Shown here piece by piece: positions 18,020 to 26,366 of a stretch of DNA of 64,000 nucleotides; positions within the stretch are counted from its first letter, which is position 1; each line of letters begins with the position of its first letter. This DNA is from Pseudomonas azerbaijanoccidentalis (GTDB lineage Bacteria > Pseudomonadota > Gammaproteobacteria > Pseudomonadales > Pseudomonadaceae): positions 248,001 through 312,000 of the forward strand of contig NZ_JAHSTU010000007.1 in the NCBI RefSeq assembly GCF_019145495.1, read 5' to 3'. A program made the translations under genes and the position numbers. The notes below the pieces were generated by a model. It was not told the DNA's origin, searched no databases, and saw only the letters and a list, made by a program, of their open reading frames with translations.

Positions 18020-19114
18020 TCAATCGTCGCTGATGCTGATGTTCGGCATCGCCGGCGTCAGGGCTTCCTGCAACACAATTCGCGCGCCAACGTGGCGAGC
18101 CAGTTCCTGGTAGACCATTGCAATCGGGCTGTCCGGCTCGGCGATCACTGTTGGCTTGCCGCCATCGGCCTGTTCGCGGATGGCCATCGCCAGCGGCAGC
18201 GAAGCCAACAACTCGACGCCGTACTGAGTGGCCAGCTTCACGCCGCCACCCTCACCGAACAAATGCTCGGCATGCCCGCAGTTCGAGCAGATGTGCACGG
18301 CCATGTTTTCCACCACGCCCAGCACCGGGATGTTGACCTTGCGGAACATCTCCACGCCTTTGCGTGCGTCCAGCAATGCCAGGTCCTGCGGCGTGGTGAC
18401 GATCACTGCACCGGCCACCGGGACTTTCTGCGCCAGGGTCAGCTGGATATCGCCCGTGCCTGGCGGCATGTCGATGACCAGATAATCCAGGTCGCCCCAA
18501 GCGGTTTGAGTGACCAGTTGCAGCAAGGCGCCGGAAACCATCGGACCGCGCCAGACCATCGGCGTGTTGTCGTCGGTCAAGAACGCCATCGACATCACTT
18601 CAACACCGTGGGACTTGAGCGGCACGAACCACTTCTGGTCCTTCACTTCAGGCCGGGTACGCTCCGGGATGCCGAACATGATGCCCTGGCTCGGGCCATA
18701 GATGTCCGCATCGAGAATCCCCACCTTGGCGCCTTCGCGGGCCAGGGCCAGGGCCAGGTTGGCCGCCGTGGTGGATTTGCCCACGCCGCCCTTGCCGGAC
18801 GCCACGGCCACCACGTTTTTCACGTTCGCCAGGCCCGGGATCTGCGCTTGAGCCTTGTGCGCTGCAATCACGCTGGTGATATCGACACGAGCCGTGGTCA
18901 CACCGTCCAGACCTTCGATGGCCATTTGCAGCATCTGCGCCCAGCCACTCTTGAACAGACCGGCGGCGTAACCCAACTCAAGCTGGACGCTGACGCGATC
19001 GCCCTGGATTTCGATGTTGCGCACGCACCCGGCGCTGACCGGGTCCTGGTTCAGATAAGGGTCGGTGTATTGGCGAAGGACGGCTTCCACCGCTGCGCGA
19101 TTGACGGCGCTCAT
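18020..19114 (-). CDS. apbC: Iron-sulfur cluster carrier protein ApbC/Mrp
   Basis: A P-loop ATPase that carries and delivers Fe-S clusters, 364 residues from the ATG at 19114 (GGAG upstream). It has an N-terminal DUF59 (MIP18-like) domain, then the deviant Walker A SGKGGVGKST at residues 106-115, a Walker B-like DYLVIDMPPGTGD, and the bridging-cluster CxxC in ICSNCGH. It is divergent from metG with REP elements on both sides. The mrp-metG head-to-head arrangement is conserved in gammaproteobacteria. Confidence 0.95.
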   Translation of the reverse strand: MSAVNRAAVEAVLRQYTDPYLNQDPVSAGCVRNIEIQGDRVSVQLELGYAAGLFKSGWAQMLQMAIEGLDGVTTARVDITSVIAAHKAQAQIPGLANVKNVVAVASGKGGVGKSTTAANLALALAREGAKVGILDADIYGPSQGIMFGIPERTRPEVKDQKWFVPLKSHGVEVMSMAFLTDDNTPMVWRGPMVSGALLQLVTQTAWGDLDYLVIDMPPGTGDIQLTLAQKVPVAGAVIVTTPQDLALLDARKGVEMFRKVNIPVLGVVENMAVHICSNCGHAEHLFGEGGGVKLATQYGVELLASLPLAMAIREQADGGKPTVIAEPDSPIAMVYQELARHVGARIVLQEALTPAMPNISISDD

Positions 19115-19164
19115 GGGCAACTCCGAAAACAGGACTTGGAAAAGATGACGGCTATCGTACCTTA

Positions 19165-19241
19165 AAAGATCGCAGCCTTCGGCAGCTCCTACAGATGTAC
19201 GCCGATTCCCTGTAGGAGCTGACGAAGACCGCGATCTTTTG
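19165..19241. repeat. REP-type inverted pair
   Basis: AAAAGATCGCAGCCTTCGGC and the inverted copy TGTAGGAGCTGACGAAGACCGCGATCTTTT surround a short spacer. It lies in the divergent region between apbC and metG, so it is one of the few pairs in a promoter region. Confidence 0.88.
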
Positions 19242-19344
19242 ATCTTCTCTCGCTGCTCATCCAATGAAACAGGCTCACAGGGTGAAAAATATGCGCCGGC
19301 GCTTTATAGTGGCCGACCTCCGTTTCATCAAGTAGCCGAGCCCC

Positions 19345-21396
19345 ATGTCCGAGCCACGCAAGATCCTCGTCACCAGCGCCCTGCCCTATGCCAATGGTTC
19401 GATCCACCTTGGCCATATGCTGGAATACATCCAGACCGATATGTGGGTGCGCTTCCAGAAGCACCGCGGCAACCAATGCATTTATGTCTGCGCTGACGAC
19501 GCCCACGGTTCGGCGATCATGCTGCGCGCGGAAAAAGAAGGCATCACCCCGGAACAACTGATCGCCAACGTCCAGGCTGAACACAGCGCCGACTTTGCCG
19601 ACTTCCTGGTGGACTTCGACAACTTCCACTCCACTCACGCCGAAGAAAACCGTGAGCTGTCGAGCCAGATCTACCTGAAGCTGCGCGACGCCGGGCACAT
19701 CGCCACGCGCTCGATCACGCAGTATTTCGACCCGGAAAAGAAAATGTTCCTGGCCGACCGCTTCATCAAGGGCACTTGCCCGAAATGCGGCACTGAAGAC
19801 CAGTACGGCGACAACTGCGAAAAATGCGGCGCGACCTACGCACCGACCGACCTCAAAGATCCGAAGTCGGCGATTTCCGGCGCCACCCCGGTGCTCAAGG
19901 ATTCCCAGCATTTCTTCTTCAAGTTGCCAGACTTCCAGCAAATGCTGCAAACCTGGACCCGCAGCGGCACCCTGCAAGACGCCGTGGCCAACAAGATCGC
20001 CGAATGGCTGGATGCCGGTCTGCAACAGTGGGACATCTCACGCGATGCGCCGTACTTCGGTTTTGAAATCCCGGACGAGCCAGGCAAGTATTTCTACGTC
20101 TGGCTGGACGCGCCGATCGGTTACATGGCGAGCTTCAAGAACCTGTGCAACCGCACGCCGGAGCTGGACTTCGACGCGTTCTGGGGCAAGGATTCCACCG
20201 CCGAGCTGTACCATTTCATCGGCAAGGACATCGTCAACTTCCACGCCCTGTTCTGGCCAGCCATGCTCGAAGGCGCAGGCTACCGCAAGCCGACCGGGAT
20301 CAACGTACACGGCTACCTGACCGTCAACGGCCAGAAAATGTCCAAGTCCCGTGGCACCTTCATCAAGGCCCGGACTTACCTGGATCACCTGTCGCCGGAA
20401 TACCTGCGTTACTACTACGCGGCCAAGCTGGGCCGTGGCGTCGACGACCTGGACCTGAACCTCGAAGACTTCGTACAGAAGGTCAACTCCGACCTGGTGG
20501 GCAAAGTCGTCAACATCGCCAGCCGTTGTGCCGGGTTCATCAACAAGGGCAATGCCGGCGTGATGGTCGACACCAATGCCGCACCTGAGTTGACCGACGC
20601 ATTCCTGGCCGCCGCGCCAAGCATCGCCGACGCCTATGAAGCTCGCGATTTCGCCCGTGCCATGCGCGAGATCATGGGCCTGGCCGACCGTGCCAACGCC
20701 TGGATCGCCGACAAGGCACCGTGGTCGCTGAACAAACAGGAAGGCAAACAGGATGAAGTCCAGGCGATCTGCGCCACGGGCGTCAACCTGTTCCGCCAGT
20801 TGGTGATCTTCCTCAAGCCTGTACTGCCGTTGTTGGCCGCCGATGCCGAGGCGTTCCTCAACGTCGCGCCGCTGACCTGGAACGATCACGCAACCTTGCT
20901 CAGCAATCACCAGCTGAACGAGTTCAAGCCGTTGATGACCCGGATCGACCCGGTCAAGGTGCAAGCCATGACCGACGCTTCGAAAGAAGACCTGACCGCC
21001 AGCCAGACCGACACCGGCGAAGCTGCACCGGCCGGCAATGGCGAACTGGCCAAGGATCCGCTGTCGCCGGAAATCGAGTTCGATACCTTCGCGGCTGTCG
21101 ACTTGCGCGTTGCACTGATCGTCAAGGCTGAACACGTTGAAGGCACCGACAAGCTGTTGCGCCTGACCCTGGACATCGGCGACGAGACCCGCAACGTGTT
21201 TTCCGGCATCAAGAGCGCTTACCCGGACCCGTCCAAGCTCGACGGCCGCCTGACCATGATGATCGCCAACCTCAAGCCTCGGAAAATGAAGTTCGGTATC
21301 TCCGAAGGCATGGTGATGGCTGCCGGCCCTGGCGGTGAAGAAATCTACCTGCTCAGCCCTGACAGCGGCGCCAAGCCAGGTCAGCGCATCAAGTAA
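19345..21396 (+). CDS. metG: Methionyl-tRNA synthetase
   Basis: A class I aminoacyl-tRNA synthetase of 683 residues. It has the HIGH-type motif HLGH at residues 21-24, a zinc knuckle (CPKCGTEDQYGDNCEKCG near residue 145), the KMSKS loop at about residues 331-336 (QKMSKSRGTF), an anticodon-binding helical domain, and a C-terminal EMAP/Trbp111-type tRNA-binding domain (about residues 580-683, FAAVDLRVALIVKAEHVEG). It acts in cytosolic protein synthesis and initiation. A terminator-like hairpin follows. Confidence 0.98.
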   Translation: MSEPRKILVTSALPYANGSIHLGHMLEYIQTDMWVRFQKHRGNQCIYVCADDAHGSAIMLRAEKEGITPEQLIANVQAEHSADFADFLVDFDNFHSTHAEENRELSSQIYLKLRDAGHIATRSITQYFDPEKKMFLADRFIKGTCPKCGTEDQYGDNCEKCGATYAPTDLKDPKSAISGATPVLKDSQHFFFKLPDFQQMLQTWTRSGTLQDAVANKIAEWLDAGLQQWDISRDAPYFGFEIPDEPGKYFYVWLDAPIGYMASFKNLCNRTPELDFDAFWGKDSTAELYHFIGKDIVNFHALFWPAMLEGAGYRKPTGINVHGYLTVNGQKMSKSRGTFIKARTYLDHLSPEYLRYYYAAKLGRGVDDLDLNLEDFVQKVNSDLVGKVVNIASRCAGFINKGNAGVMVDTNAAPELTDAFLAAAPSIADAYEARDFARAMREIMGLADRANAWIADKAPWSLNKQEGKQDEVQAICATGVNLFRQLVIFLKPVLPLLAADAEAFLNVAPLTWNDHATLLSNHQLNEFKPLMTRIDPVKVQAMTDASKEDLTASQTDTGEAAPAGNGELAKDPLSPEIEFDTFAAVDLRVALIVKAEHVEGTDKLLRLTLDIGDETRNVFSGIKSAYPDPSKLDGRLTMMIANLKPRKMKFGISEGMVMAAGPGGEEIYLLSPDSGAKPGQRIK

Positions 21397-21416
21397 GTTT
21401 CTGCGTTGAACCGATC

Positions 21417-21450
21417 CCACAGTCGTGCCTGGCGCGACTGTGGGATTTTC
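21417..21450 (+). terminator. Terminator-like hairpin after metG
   Basis: CCCACAGTCG and CGACTGTGGG form a 10-bp stem around TGCCTGGCG, followed by ATTTTC. The T tract is short, but the stem is perfect and lies about 20 bases after the stop. Confidence 0.75.
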
Positions 21451-21485
21451 ATGTCTGGCCCATACTATCTATCAGCTCTGGTTCT

Positions 21486-21560
21486 TGTAGGAGCTGCCGC
21501 AGGCTGCGATCTTTTGATCGTGACTTTCTCAAGGATCGCAGCCTGCGGCAGCGCTTACAG
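21486..21560. repeat. REP-type pair in the outward orientation
   Basis: TGTAGGAGCTGCCGCAGGCT...GCGATCTTTT comes first and GGATCGCAGCCTGCGGCAGCGCTTACAG second. The TGTAG ends are therefore outside, the reverse of most pairs in the window. It lies just before rnfA. Confidence 0.85.
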
Positions 21561-21588
21561 TGTCTTCCAGCATCGGATATGGACGATC

Positions 21589-22158
21589 ATGACCGAAACG
21601 CTTTTGACGCTCATCAGCACAGCCTTGATCAACAACCTCGTGTTGCACTGGCCGCTGGGCGTCGACCCATTGGTAGCCAGCGAACGGCGGCAAGTCCATG
21701 CGCTGGGCATTGCGACCACGTGCCTGATGCTGATCGCAGGCGTGTTCGGTTATGCGCTGTTCCATTGGCTGCTGGTGCCACTGGACCTGACCGCCCTGCG
21801 CCTGTTCGTGTTTCTGCCGTTGAGCGTTCTGTTGATTGGCCCCTTGCTCAATCTGCTTGCACGGTTGCTGCCCACGCTTTCTTTCGAAGGCCTATGGCTG
21901 TTGTTGGCAGGGAATGCCGGGGTTCTGGGGGCGACACTGCTCAACGCTCAGGACGACAAAGGCTTGTTTCATGCCACGGCCCTTAGCCTGGGGGCCGGGC
22001 TGGGTTTCTGGCTGGTGCTGGGTCTGTTCAACGACCTGCGCCAACGCACACTTGATAATGATGTTCCCCTGCCCTTTCGCGGCTTGGCGATCGATTTGAT
22101 CGGCGCCGGACTGATCGCAGTGGCCTTTCTCGGATTCAGCGGACTGATCAAAACATGA
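21589..22158 (+). CDS. rnfA: RnfA/RsxA subunit of the Rnf electron-transport complex
   Basis: An integral membrane subunit of 189 residues with six hydrophobic helices. It contains the family sequence STALINNLVLHWPLGVDPL (usual form INN-VL-xxLGxCP), whose Cys-bearing positions in other RnfA proteins help hold an intramembrane iron site. Here the LGVDP segment has Val instead of the usual Cys, which is an oddity. The start at 21589 is weakly supported by GGA upstream. Its stop overlaps the rnfB start by four bases. Rnf complexes couple ferredoxin-NAD electron transfer to ion flow or, in E. coli, reduce SoxR. Confidence 0.85.
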   Translation: MTETLLTLISTALINNLVLHWPLGVDPLVASERRQVHALGIATTCLMLIAGVFGYALFHWLLVPLDLTALRLFVFLPLSVLLIGPLLNLLARLLPTLSFEGLWLLLAGNAGVLGATLLNAQDDKGLFHATALSLGAGLGFWLVLGLFNDLRQRTLDNDVPLPFRGLAIDLIGAGLIAVAFLGFSGLIKT

Positions 22159-23177
22159 GTCTGATTCAACGCATCGACGCCCTCCTGCCGCAGACTCAAT
22201 GCGGCAAGTGCGGCCACCCCGGATGCAAACCGTACGCTGAAGGCATCGCCAGTGGCGAGCCGATCAACAAGTGCCCACCGGGCGGCAGCGAAACCATCAA
22301 CGCCCTGGCCGAACTGCTGAAGGTGCCGGTGCTGGAACTGGATGTCAGCCGTGGTTCGGCTCCGGCTCAGATTGCCTACATTCGCGAAGCCGAATGCATT
22401 GGCTGCACCAAGTGCATCCAGGCTTGCCCGGTCGATGCCATCGTCGGCGCGGCAAAACTGATGCACACGGTGATCATCGACGAATGCACCGGTTGCGACC
22501 TATGCGTGGCGCCGTGCCCGGTGGATTGCATCGAGATGCGTCCGTTGCCGATGGAAACGGTGCTGCCGATTGTCGGTGGTCTGGCATTCAACCTGGATGA
22601 ACAACGAGCCCGAGCCCAGAAGCGCAACCACGCACGGCGCCGGTTCGAACAGCGCAACGCCCGTTTGCAACGCGAAGAACAACAGAAGGCTGCCGATCGC
22701 CAGACACGCCTGCAGCGAACGCCGCAACCCGTTGAGCCGACGCTCAACCCGGTACAAGCGGCGCTCGAACGCGTTCGCGCCCAGAAAACGGCGAATGCCG
22801 ATGCGGCGCTGAAAAAAGCCAAGATTGATGTCGCGATGAGCCGGGCACAATTGCACAAATCGCTGAAAGCCTTCGGTCATCCACCCACATTTGAACAGCA
22901 GTCGCAATTAATCGTCCTGCAACAGCAATTTGAAGCTGCCGAGCGTGCCTTGGCTCAGCTGGAAAACGATGCACCACCGGCCCCGATGTCGCCCCCGAAA
23001 GTTCCGGCCGCAGCGACAAAAGACGCTGAGCTGAAACGCGCGAAAATCCAGTTGGCCATGCGCCGCGCCGAACTGAAAAAAGCGCAAACCAGCGAAGCCT
23101 CCACCGAACAGATCGAAACCCTTCAGCGTGCGCTCAGCGACGCCGAACGCCAGGTGGAAGCCCATGCCGCCCCTTGA
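22155..23177 (+). CDS. rnfB: RnfB/RsxB iron-sulfur subunit with long repeated C-terminal tail
   Basis: The ferredoxin-like Rnf subunit, 340 residues against about 190-200 for E. coli RsxB. It lacks the N-terminal hydrophobic anchor of RsxB and begins almost at once with a 4Fe-4S binding motif (C16, C19, C24, C40). Two ferredoxin clusters follow (C81-C84-C87-C91 and C111-C114-C117-C121). After residue 140 the protein is Arg/Lys/Gln/Ala-rich and probably coiled-coil, with a repeat at about residues 216-237 and 290-311 (DAALKKAKID / DAELKRAKIQ). Such Ala/Lys repeats are usual in RnfC tails, and rnfC is absent from this operon. Confidence 0.85.
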   Translation: MSLIQRIDALLPQTQCGKCGHPGCKPYAEGIASGEPINKCPPGGSETINALAELLKVPVLELDVSRGSAPAQIAYIREAECIGCTKCIQACPVDAIVGAAKLMHTVIIDECTGCDLCVAPCPVDCIEMRPLPMETVLPIVGGLAFNLDEQRARAQKRNHARRRFEQRNARLQREEQQKAADRQTRLQRTPQPVEPTLNPVQAALERVRAQKTANADAALKKAKIDVAMSRAQLHKSLKAFGHPPTFEQQSQLIVLQQQFEAAERALAQLENDAPPAPMSPPKVPAAATKDAELKRAKIQLAMRRAELKKAQTSEASTEQIETLQRALSDAERQVEAHAAP

Positions 23178-24150
23178 ATCGGTGGATGATCGCCTGCGGC
23201 AGGCCATGAAACTGGTACTGCTGGCCACGCTGCCCGGAACACTGATGATGTTCTGGTTGTATGGCTGGGGCGTGTTGATCAATCTGAGCCTGGCAGGCAT
23301 CGCCGCGCTGACGGTCGAAGCCGCCATGCTGCAGTTGCGCAAGCGACCACTCAAACCGAGCTTGAGTGACGGCAGCGCATTGGTCAGCGCGACCCTGTTG
23401 GCATTGGCATTGCCACCCTATTGCCCGTGGTGGCTGACCCTCACTGCAGCGGCGTTCGCCATGGTCTTCGGCAAGCATTTGTATGGCGGCGTGGGTTCGA
23501 ACCCGTTCAATCCGGCGATGCTTGGTTTTGCTTTGGTGCTGGTGACCTTTCCTCAGCAAATGACCCACTGGCCGTCATCCCAAGGCATGGACCTGTTGAG
23601 TGGTTTACAACAGGTTTTTGGCTTCGGGCAGGCACCGGATGCGTGGGTCCGGGCCACGGCGCTGGACAGCTTGCGGATCAACAAAAGCCTGACGATGGAC
23701 GAACTGTTCTCGGCGAATCCGGCGTTTGGTCACTTCGGCGGCCGTGGTGTCGAATGGCTGAACCTGGCGTTCCTGGCCGGTGGCGCATTCTTGTTGCAAC
23801 GCAGAGTGTTCAGCTGGCACGCGCCGGTTGGCATGTTGGCGAGCCTGTTCGTCATCAGCCTGTTGTGCTGGAACGGTTCGGGCTCGGACTCCCACGGTTC
23901 GCCGCTGTTTCACCTGCTCAGCGGAGCAACCATGCTGGGGGCATTTTTCATTGTTACGGAGCCGGTATCCGGTGCCAAAAGCCCCGTTGCGCGCCTGTTG
24001 TTCGGCGTCGGCGTCGGGCTGCTGACATACGTGATTCGCACATGGGGCGGGTATCCGGACGGCGTAGCCTTTGCCGTGCTGTTGATGAACCTGTGTGTCC
24101 CCGCGCTGGAGAGGTTTGCTGTCGCCAGACAGGAGCAGACCGCATCATGA
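23164..24150 (+). CDS. rnfD: RnfD/RsxD membrane subunit
   Basis: The flavin-bearing membrane subunit (NqrB/RnfD family), 328 residues with about nine TM helices. The flavin-attachment motif SGAT is present with the FMN-bearing Thr at about T256 (HLLSGATMLGAFF). The family motif GGVGSNPFNPAMLG is also clear, near residue 105. The start overlaps the end of rnfB by 14 bases, and the stop overlaps the rnfG start in an ATGA. There is thus no room for an rnfC gene, which normally lies between B and D. Confidence 0.88.
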   Translation: MPPLESVDDRLRQAMKLVLLATLPGTLMMFWLYGWGVLINLSLAGIAALTVEAAMLQLRKRPLKPSLSDGSALVSATLLALALPPYCPWWLTLTAAAFAMVFGKHLYGGVGSNPFNPAMLGFALVLVTFPQQMTHWPSSQGMDLLSGLQQVFGFGQAPDAWVRATALDSLRINKSLTMDELFSANPAFGHFGGRGVEWLNLAFLAGGAFLLQRRVFSWHAPVGMLASLFVISLLCWNGSGSDSHGSPLFHLLSGATMLGAFFIVTEPVSGAKSPVARLLFGVGVGLLTYVIRTWGGYPDGVAFAVLLMNLCVPALERFAVARQEQTAS

Positions 24151-24758
24151 GTCGAGCGTCGAGCATTGCGATCCTGGCGCTGTTGGGCGCTTCAGGCCTG
24201 GGAGTGACCTATCTCGCGCAGCACAACAGTGCATCGCATATCGCCGCCGAGCAGCGCTTGATCGACAGTCGCAACTTGCTGGACCTGTTACCACCCGAGC
24301 GTTACGACAATCAGCCGCTTGAGCAGCCACTCACGCTCGAAAACACCGTACTGGGCAACAGTACCCTGCTGGCCGGTTACCGAGCGACAAAGGCTGGCCA
24401 AACGTACGCCGTGTTGCTGCGCAGCCAGACACTCGGCTACGCGGGGGCTATCGATCTGCTGATTGCCATCGATGCCAACGCCAGGTTGATTGGCGTCAAA
24501 ACCCTCAAGCAAACCGAAACCCCGGGGCTCGGCGCGCGAATCGCCGACTGGCCTAACACCTGGCTGCAATCGTTTAGCGGCAAGTCTCGATCCGATCCTG
24601 GCGACCCGGGCTGGGCCTTGAAAAAGGATCGCGGGGAATTCGACCAGATGGCGGGAGCGACCATCACTTCAAGAGCCGTGATCAACGCTACCCACGAAGC
24701 GCTACGTTACTTTGATGATCACCGGCCACAACTGCTCGGAAGCTCGTCCCATGAGTAG
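24147..24758 (+). CDS. rnfG: RnfG/RsxG flavoprotein subunit
   Basis: A 203-residue subunit with one N-terminal membrane helix and a periplasmic FMN-binding domain. KTLKQTETPGLGARI is the family signature near residue 115. The ApbE-type flavinylation segment reads DQMAGATITS, with the acceptor Thr at about T172. The usual Ser/Thr three residues before it is Ala, a change that might weaken flavin attachment. It is translationally coupled to rnfD (ATGA) and overlaps rnfE by eight bases. Confidence 0.86.
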   Translation: MSRASSIAILALLGASGLGVTYLAQHNSASHIAAEQRLIDSRNLLDLLPPERYDNQPLEQPLTLENTVLGNSTLLAGYRATKAGQTYAVLLRSQTLGYAGAIDLLIAIDANARLIGVKTLKQTETPGLGARIADWPNTWLQSFSGKSRSDPGDPGWALKKDRGEFDQMAGATITSRAVINATHEALRYFDDHRPQLLGSSSHE

Positions 24759-25335
24759 ATCATCATTGCTGGCCCATTCATTGATGCTCGCGCCGCTCAT
24801 TGGCGCCACCGGCTCACTGGTCATTGCGCTGGGCCTGTGGCTGATGTTCGTTGTCGTGATCACCTTGTTCGGCCTGGGCATCAATGCCTTGCGACCACGC
24901 TTGCTCCCGTCGACCCATGTGTGGGCAAGCGTGCTGCTTGCCGCAACGCTGACCAGTTGCGCAGAACTCGGCGCGCAGGTCTGGTCGCTACAATGGCATC
25001 AACAGATAGGGATTTACGCAGCGCTGCTTGCTTTGCAATGTGTCGTGCTGGATTACTGCGGATTCTTCCAGAACACCTGGCGAAGTCGCCTGCGCACCTA
25101 TGGATTGTTCGGCGCGTTGATGGTGGGCTTGGGCTTGCTGCGCGAACTCATGGGTTACGGAACACTGGGCATTCATCTGCCGTGGTTGATGGCCGAGACG
25201 CAATCACAATGGCAGGGTTGGATACTAAACGCTGACGGCGGATTGCGCCTGGCAACATTGGCGCCCGGCGGGTTTATTCTCCTGGGATTGCTGATCGCCG
25301 CATGGCAAGCCTATCGCCCAACACCTACAAAATGA
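24751..25335 (+). CDS. rnfE: RnfE/RsxE membrane subunit
   Basis: A 194-residue integral membrane subunit homologous to RnfA. The start at 24751 overlaps the end of rnfG. Hydrophobic helices cover most of the length, and LLRELMGYGTLG is the conserved RnfE segment near residue 130. In typical RnfE the equivalents of TSCAELGA and VLDYCGFFQNTW carry the Cys residues of the intramembrane iron site; here both TSC and DYC are present. It closes the rnf gene set and is followed 25 bases later by nth, as in other gammaproteobacteria. Confidence 0.86.
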   Translation: MSRSSLLAHSLMLAPLIGATGSLVIALGLWLMFVVVITLFGLGINALRPRLLPSTHVWASVLLAATLTSCAELGAQVWSLQWHQQIGIYAALLALQCVVLDYCGFFQNTWRSRLRTYGLFGALMVGLGLLRELMGYGTLGIHLPWLMAETQSQWQGWILNADGGLRLATLAPGGFILLGLLIAAWQAYRPTPTK

Positions 25336-25360
25336 TCGCCTTCGAGGAAACGCACTGCCC

Positions 25361-25999
25361 ATGAATGCTGCAAAACGTCTGGAAATATTCCGCAGGCTGC
25401 ATGAAGACAACCCGGAACCGAAGACCGAACTGGCTTACTCCTCACCGTTCGAATTGCTGATCGCGGTCATTCTTTCGGCGCAATCGACCGACGTCGGGGT
25501 CAACAAAGCCACGGCAAAGCTGTTCCCGGTCGCCAACACCCCTGCGGCGATTCATGCGCTGGGTGTTGAAGGCTTGTCGGAATACATCAAGACCATTGGC
25601 CTGTTTAACAGCAAGGCGAAAAACGTGATCGAGACCTGTCGCTTGCTGGTCGAAAACCATGCAGGCGAAGTGCCGCAGACTCGAGAGGAACTGGAAGCCT
25701 TGCCCGGTGTGGGCCGCAAGACGGCCAACGTTGTGCTCAACACGGCTTTCCGGCAACTGACCATGGCGGTGGACACCCATATTTTCCGGGTCAGCAACCG
25801 TACCGGCATTGCGCCTGGCAAGAATGTCGTCGAGGTGGAGCACAAGCTAATGAAGTTCGTGCCCAAACAATTTCTTCTGGACTCCCATCACTGGTTGATT
25901 CTGCATGGGCGCTATGTGTGTCTGGCGCGCAAGCCTCGTTGCGGCAGTTGCCGTATCGAAGACTTGTGTGAGTACAAGCACAAGACCTCGGACGATTGA
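25361..25999 (+). CDS. nth: Endonuclease III
   Basis: A DNA N-glycosylase/AP lyase for oxidised pyrimidines in base-excision repair, 212 residues. It has the helix-hairpin-helix LPGVGRKTAN with catalytic K120, catalytic D138 in MAVDTHIFRV, and the C-terminal 4Fe-4S loop C-x6-C-x2-C-x5-C (CLARKPRCGSCRIEDLC). It lies at the end of the rnf operon, an arrangement found across gammaproteobacteria. Confidence 0.97.
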   Translation: MNAAKRLEIFRRLHEDNPEPKTELAYSSPFELLIAVILSAQSTDVGVNKATAKLFPVANTPAAIHALGVEGLSEYIKTIGLFNSKAKNVIETCRLLVENHAGEVPQTREELEALPGVGRKTANVVLNTAFRQLTMAVDTHIFRVSNRTGIAPGKNVVEVEHKLMKFVPKQFLLDSHHWLILHGRYVCLARKPRCGSCRIEDLCEYKHKTSDD

Positions 26000-26105
26000 G
26001 GTTCTATTGGATTTGTTGATCCACCGATTGAAAAAATCTTTTTTACCCGCCAGAAGATTGTCGATATAAGGTGCCCCAAAGGCCTTCTTAGCCTGGAGTA
26101 ACTAA

Positions 26106-26285
26106 ATGAGCACTGGCAAAGAGCAATTGGACGTAGAAGACGACTTCACCCCCGTTGAGGCTGATGACGCCGAGCCGGTGGTCGAAGTAGCCAAAACCAA
26201 CCTGAGCAAACGCCGTACCATCGACAATCTGCTGGAGGAGCGCCGACTGCAAAAGCAATTGGCCGATTACGATTTTGACTTATGA
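26106..26285 (+). CDS. PA3496-family small protein (putative envelope integrity)
   Basis: A 59-residue acidic protein starting MSTGKEQLDVEDDF and ending with a basic-then-acidic helix (SKRRTIDNLLEERRLQKQLADYDFDL split around residue 45). GGAG lies nine bases before the ATG, and a strong terminator begins four bases after the stop. The sequence matches the PA3496 family found after rnf-nth in Pseudomonas. The family name suggests envelope integrity, but no mechanism is known. It is too short for the usual ORF cut-offs. Confidence 0.8.
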   Translation: MSTGKEQLDVEDDFTPVEADDAEPVVEVAKTNLSKRRTIDNLLEERRLQKQLADYDFDL

Positions 26286-26289
26286 CATC

Positions 26290-26318
26290 TAAAAGCCTCC
26301 CGAAATGGAGGCTTTTTA
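26290..26318. terminator. Terminator between the PA3496-family gene and the response regulator
   Basis: AAAAGCCTCC and GGAGGCTTTTT pair around CGAAAT. Transcription arrives from both sides. Confidence 0.9.
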
Positions 26319-26366
26319 CTTTGCGCTGATCAATGATAAGTGCCCGCTTATCGCATGTTATCAACG

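Noticed and set aside
17930..19241. CRISPR-like repetition
   Set aside because: The repeated units are REP palindromes, few and unevenly spaced; there are no spacers or cas genes.
23421..24146. Upstream extension of the rnfG frame through rnfD
   Set aside because: The frame is open but Arg-rich out-of-frame rnfD sequence; rnfG starts at the ATG at 24147 that overlaps the rnfD stop.
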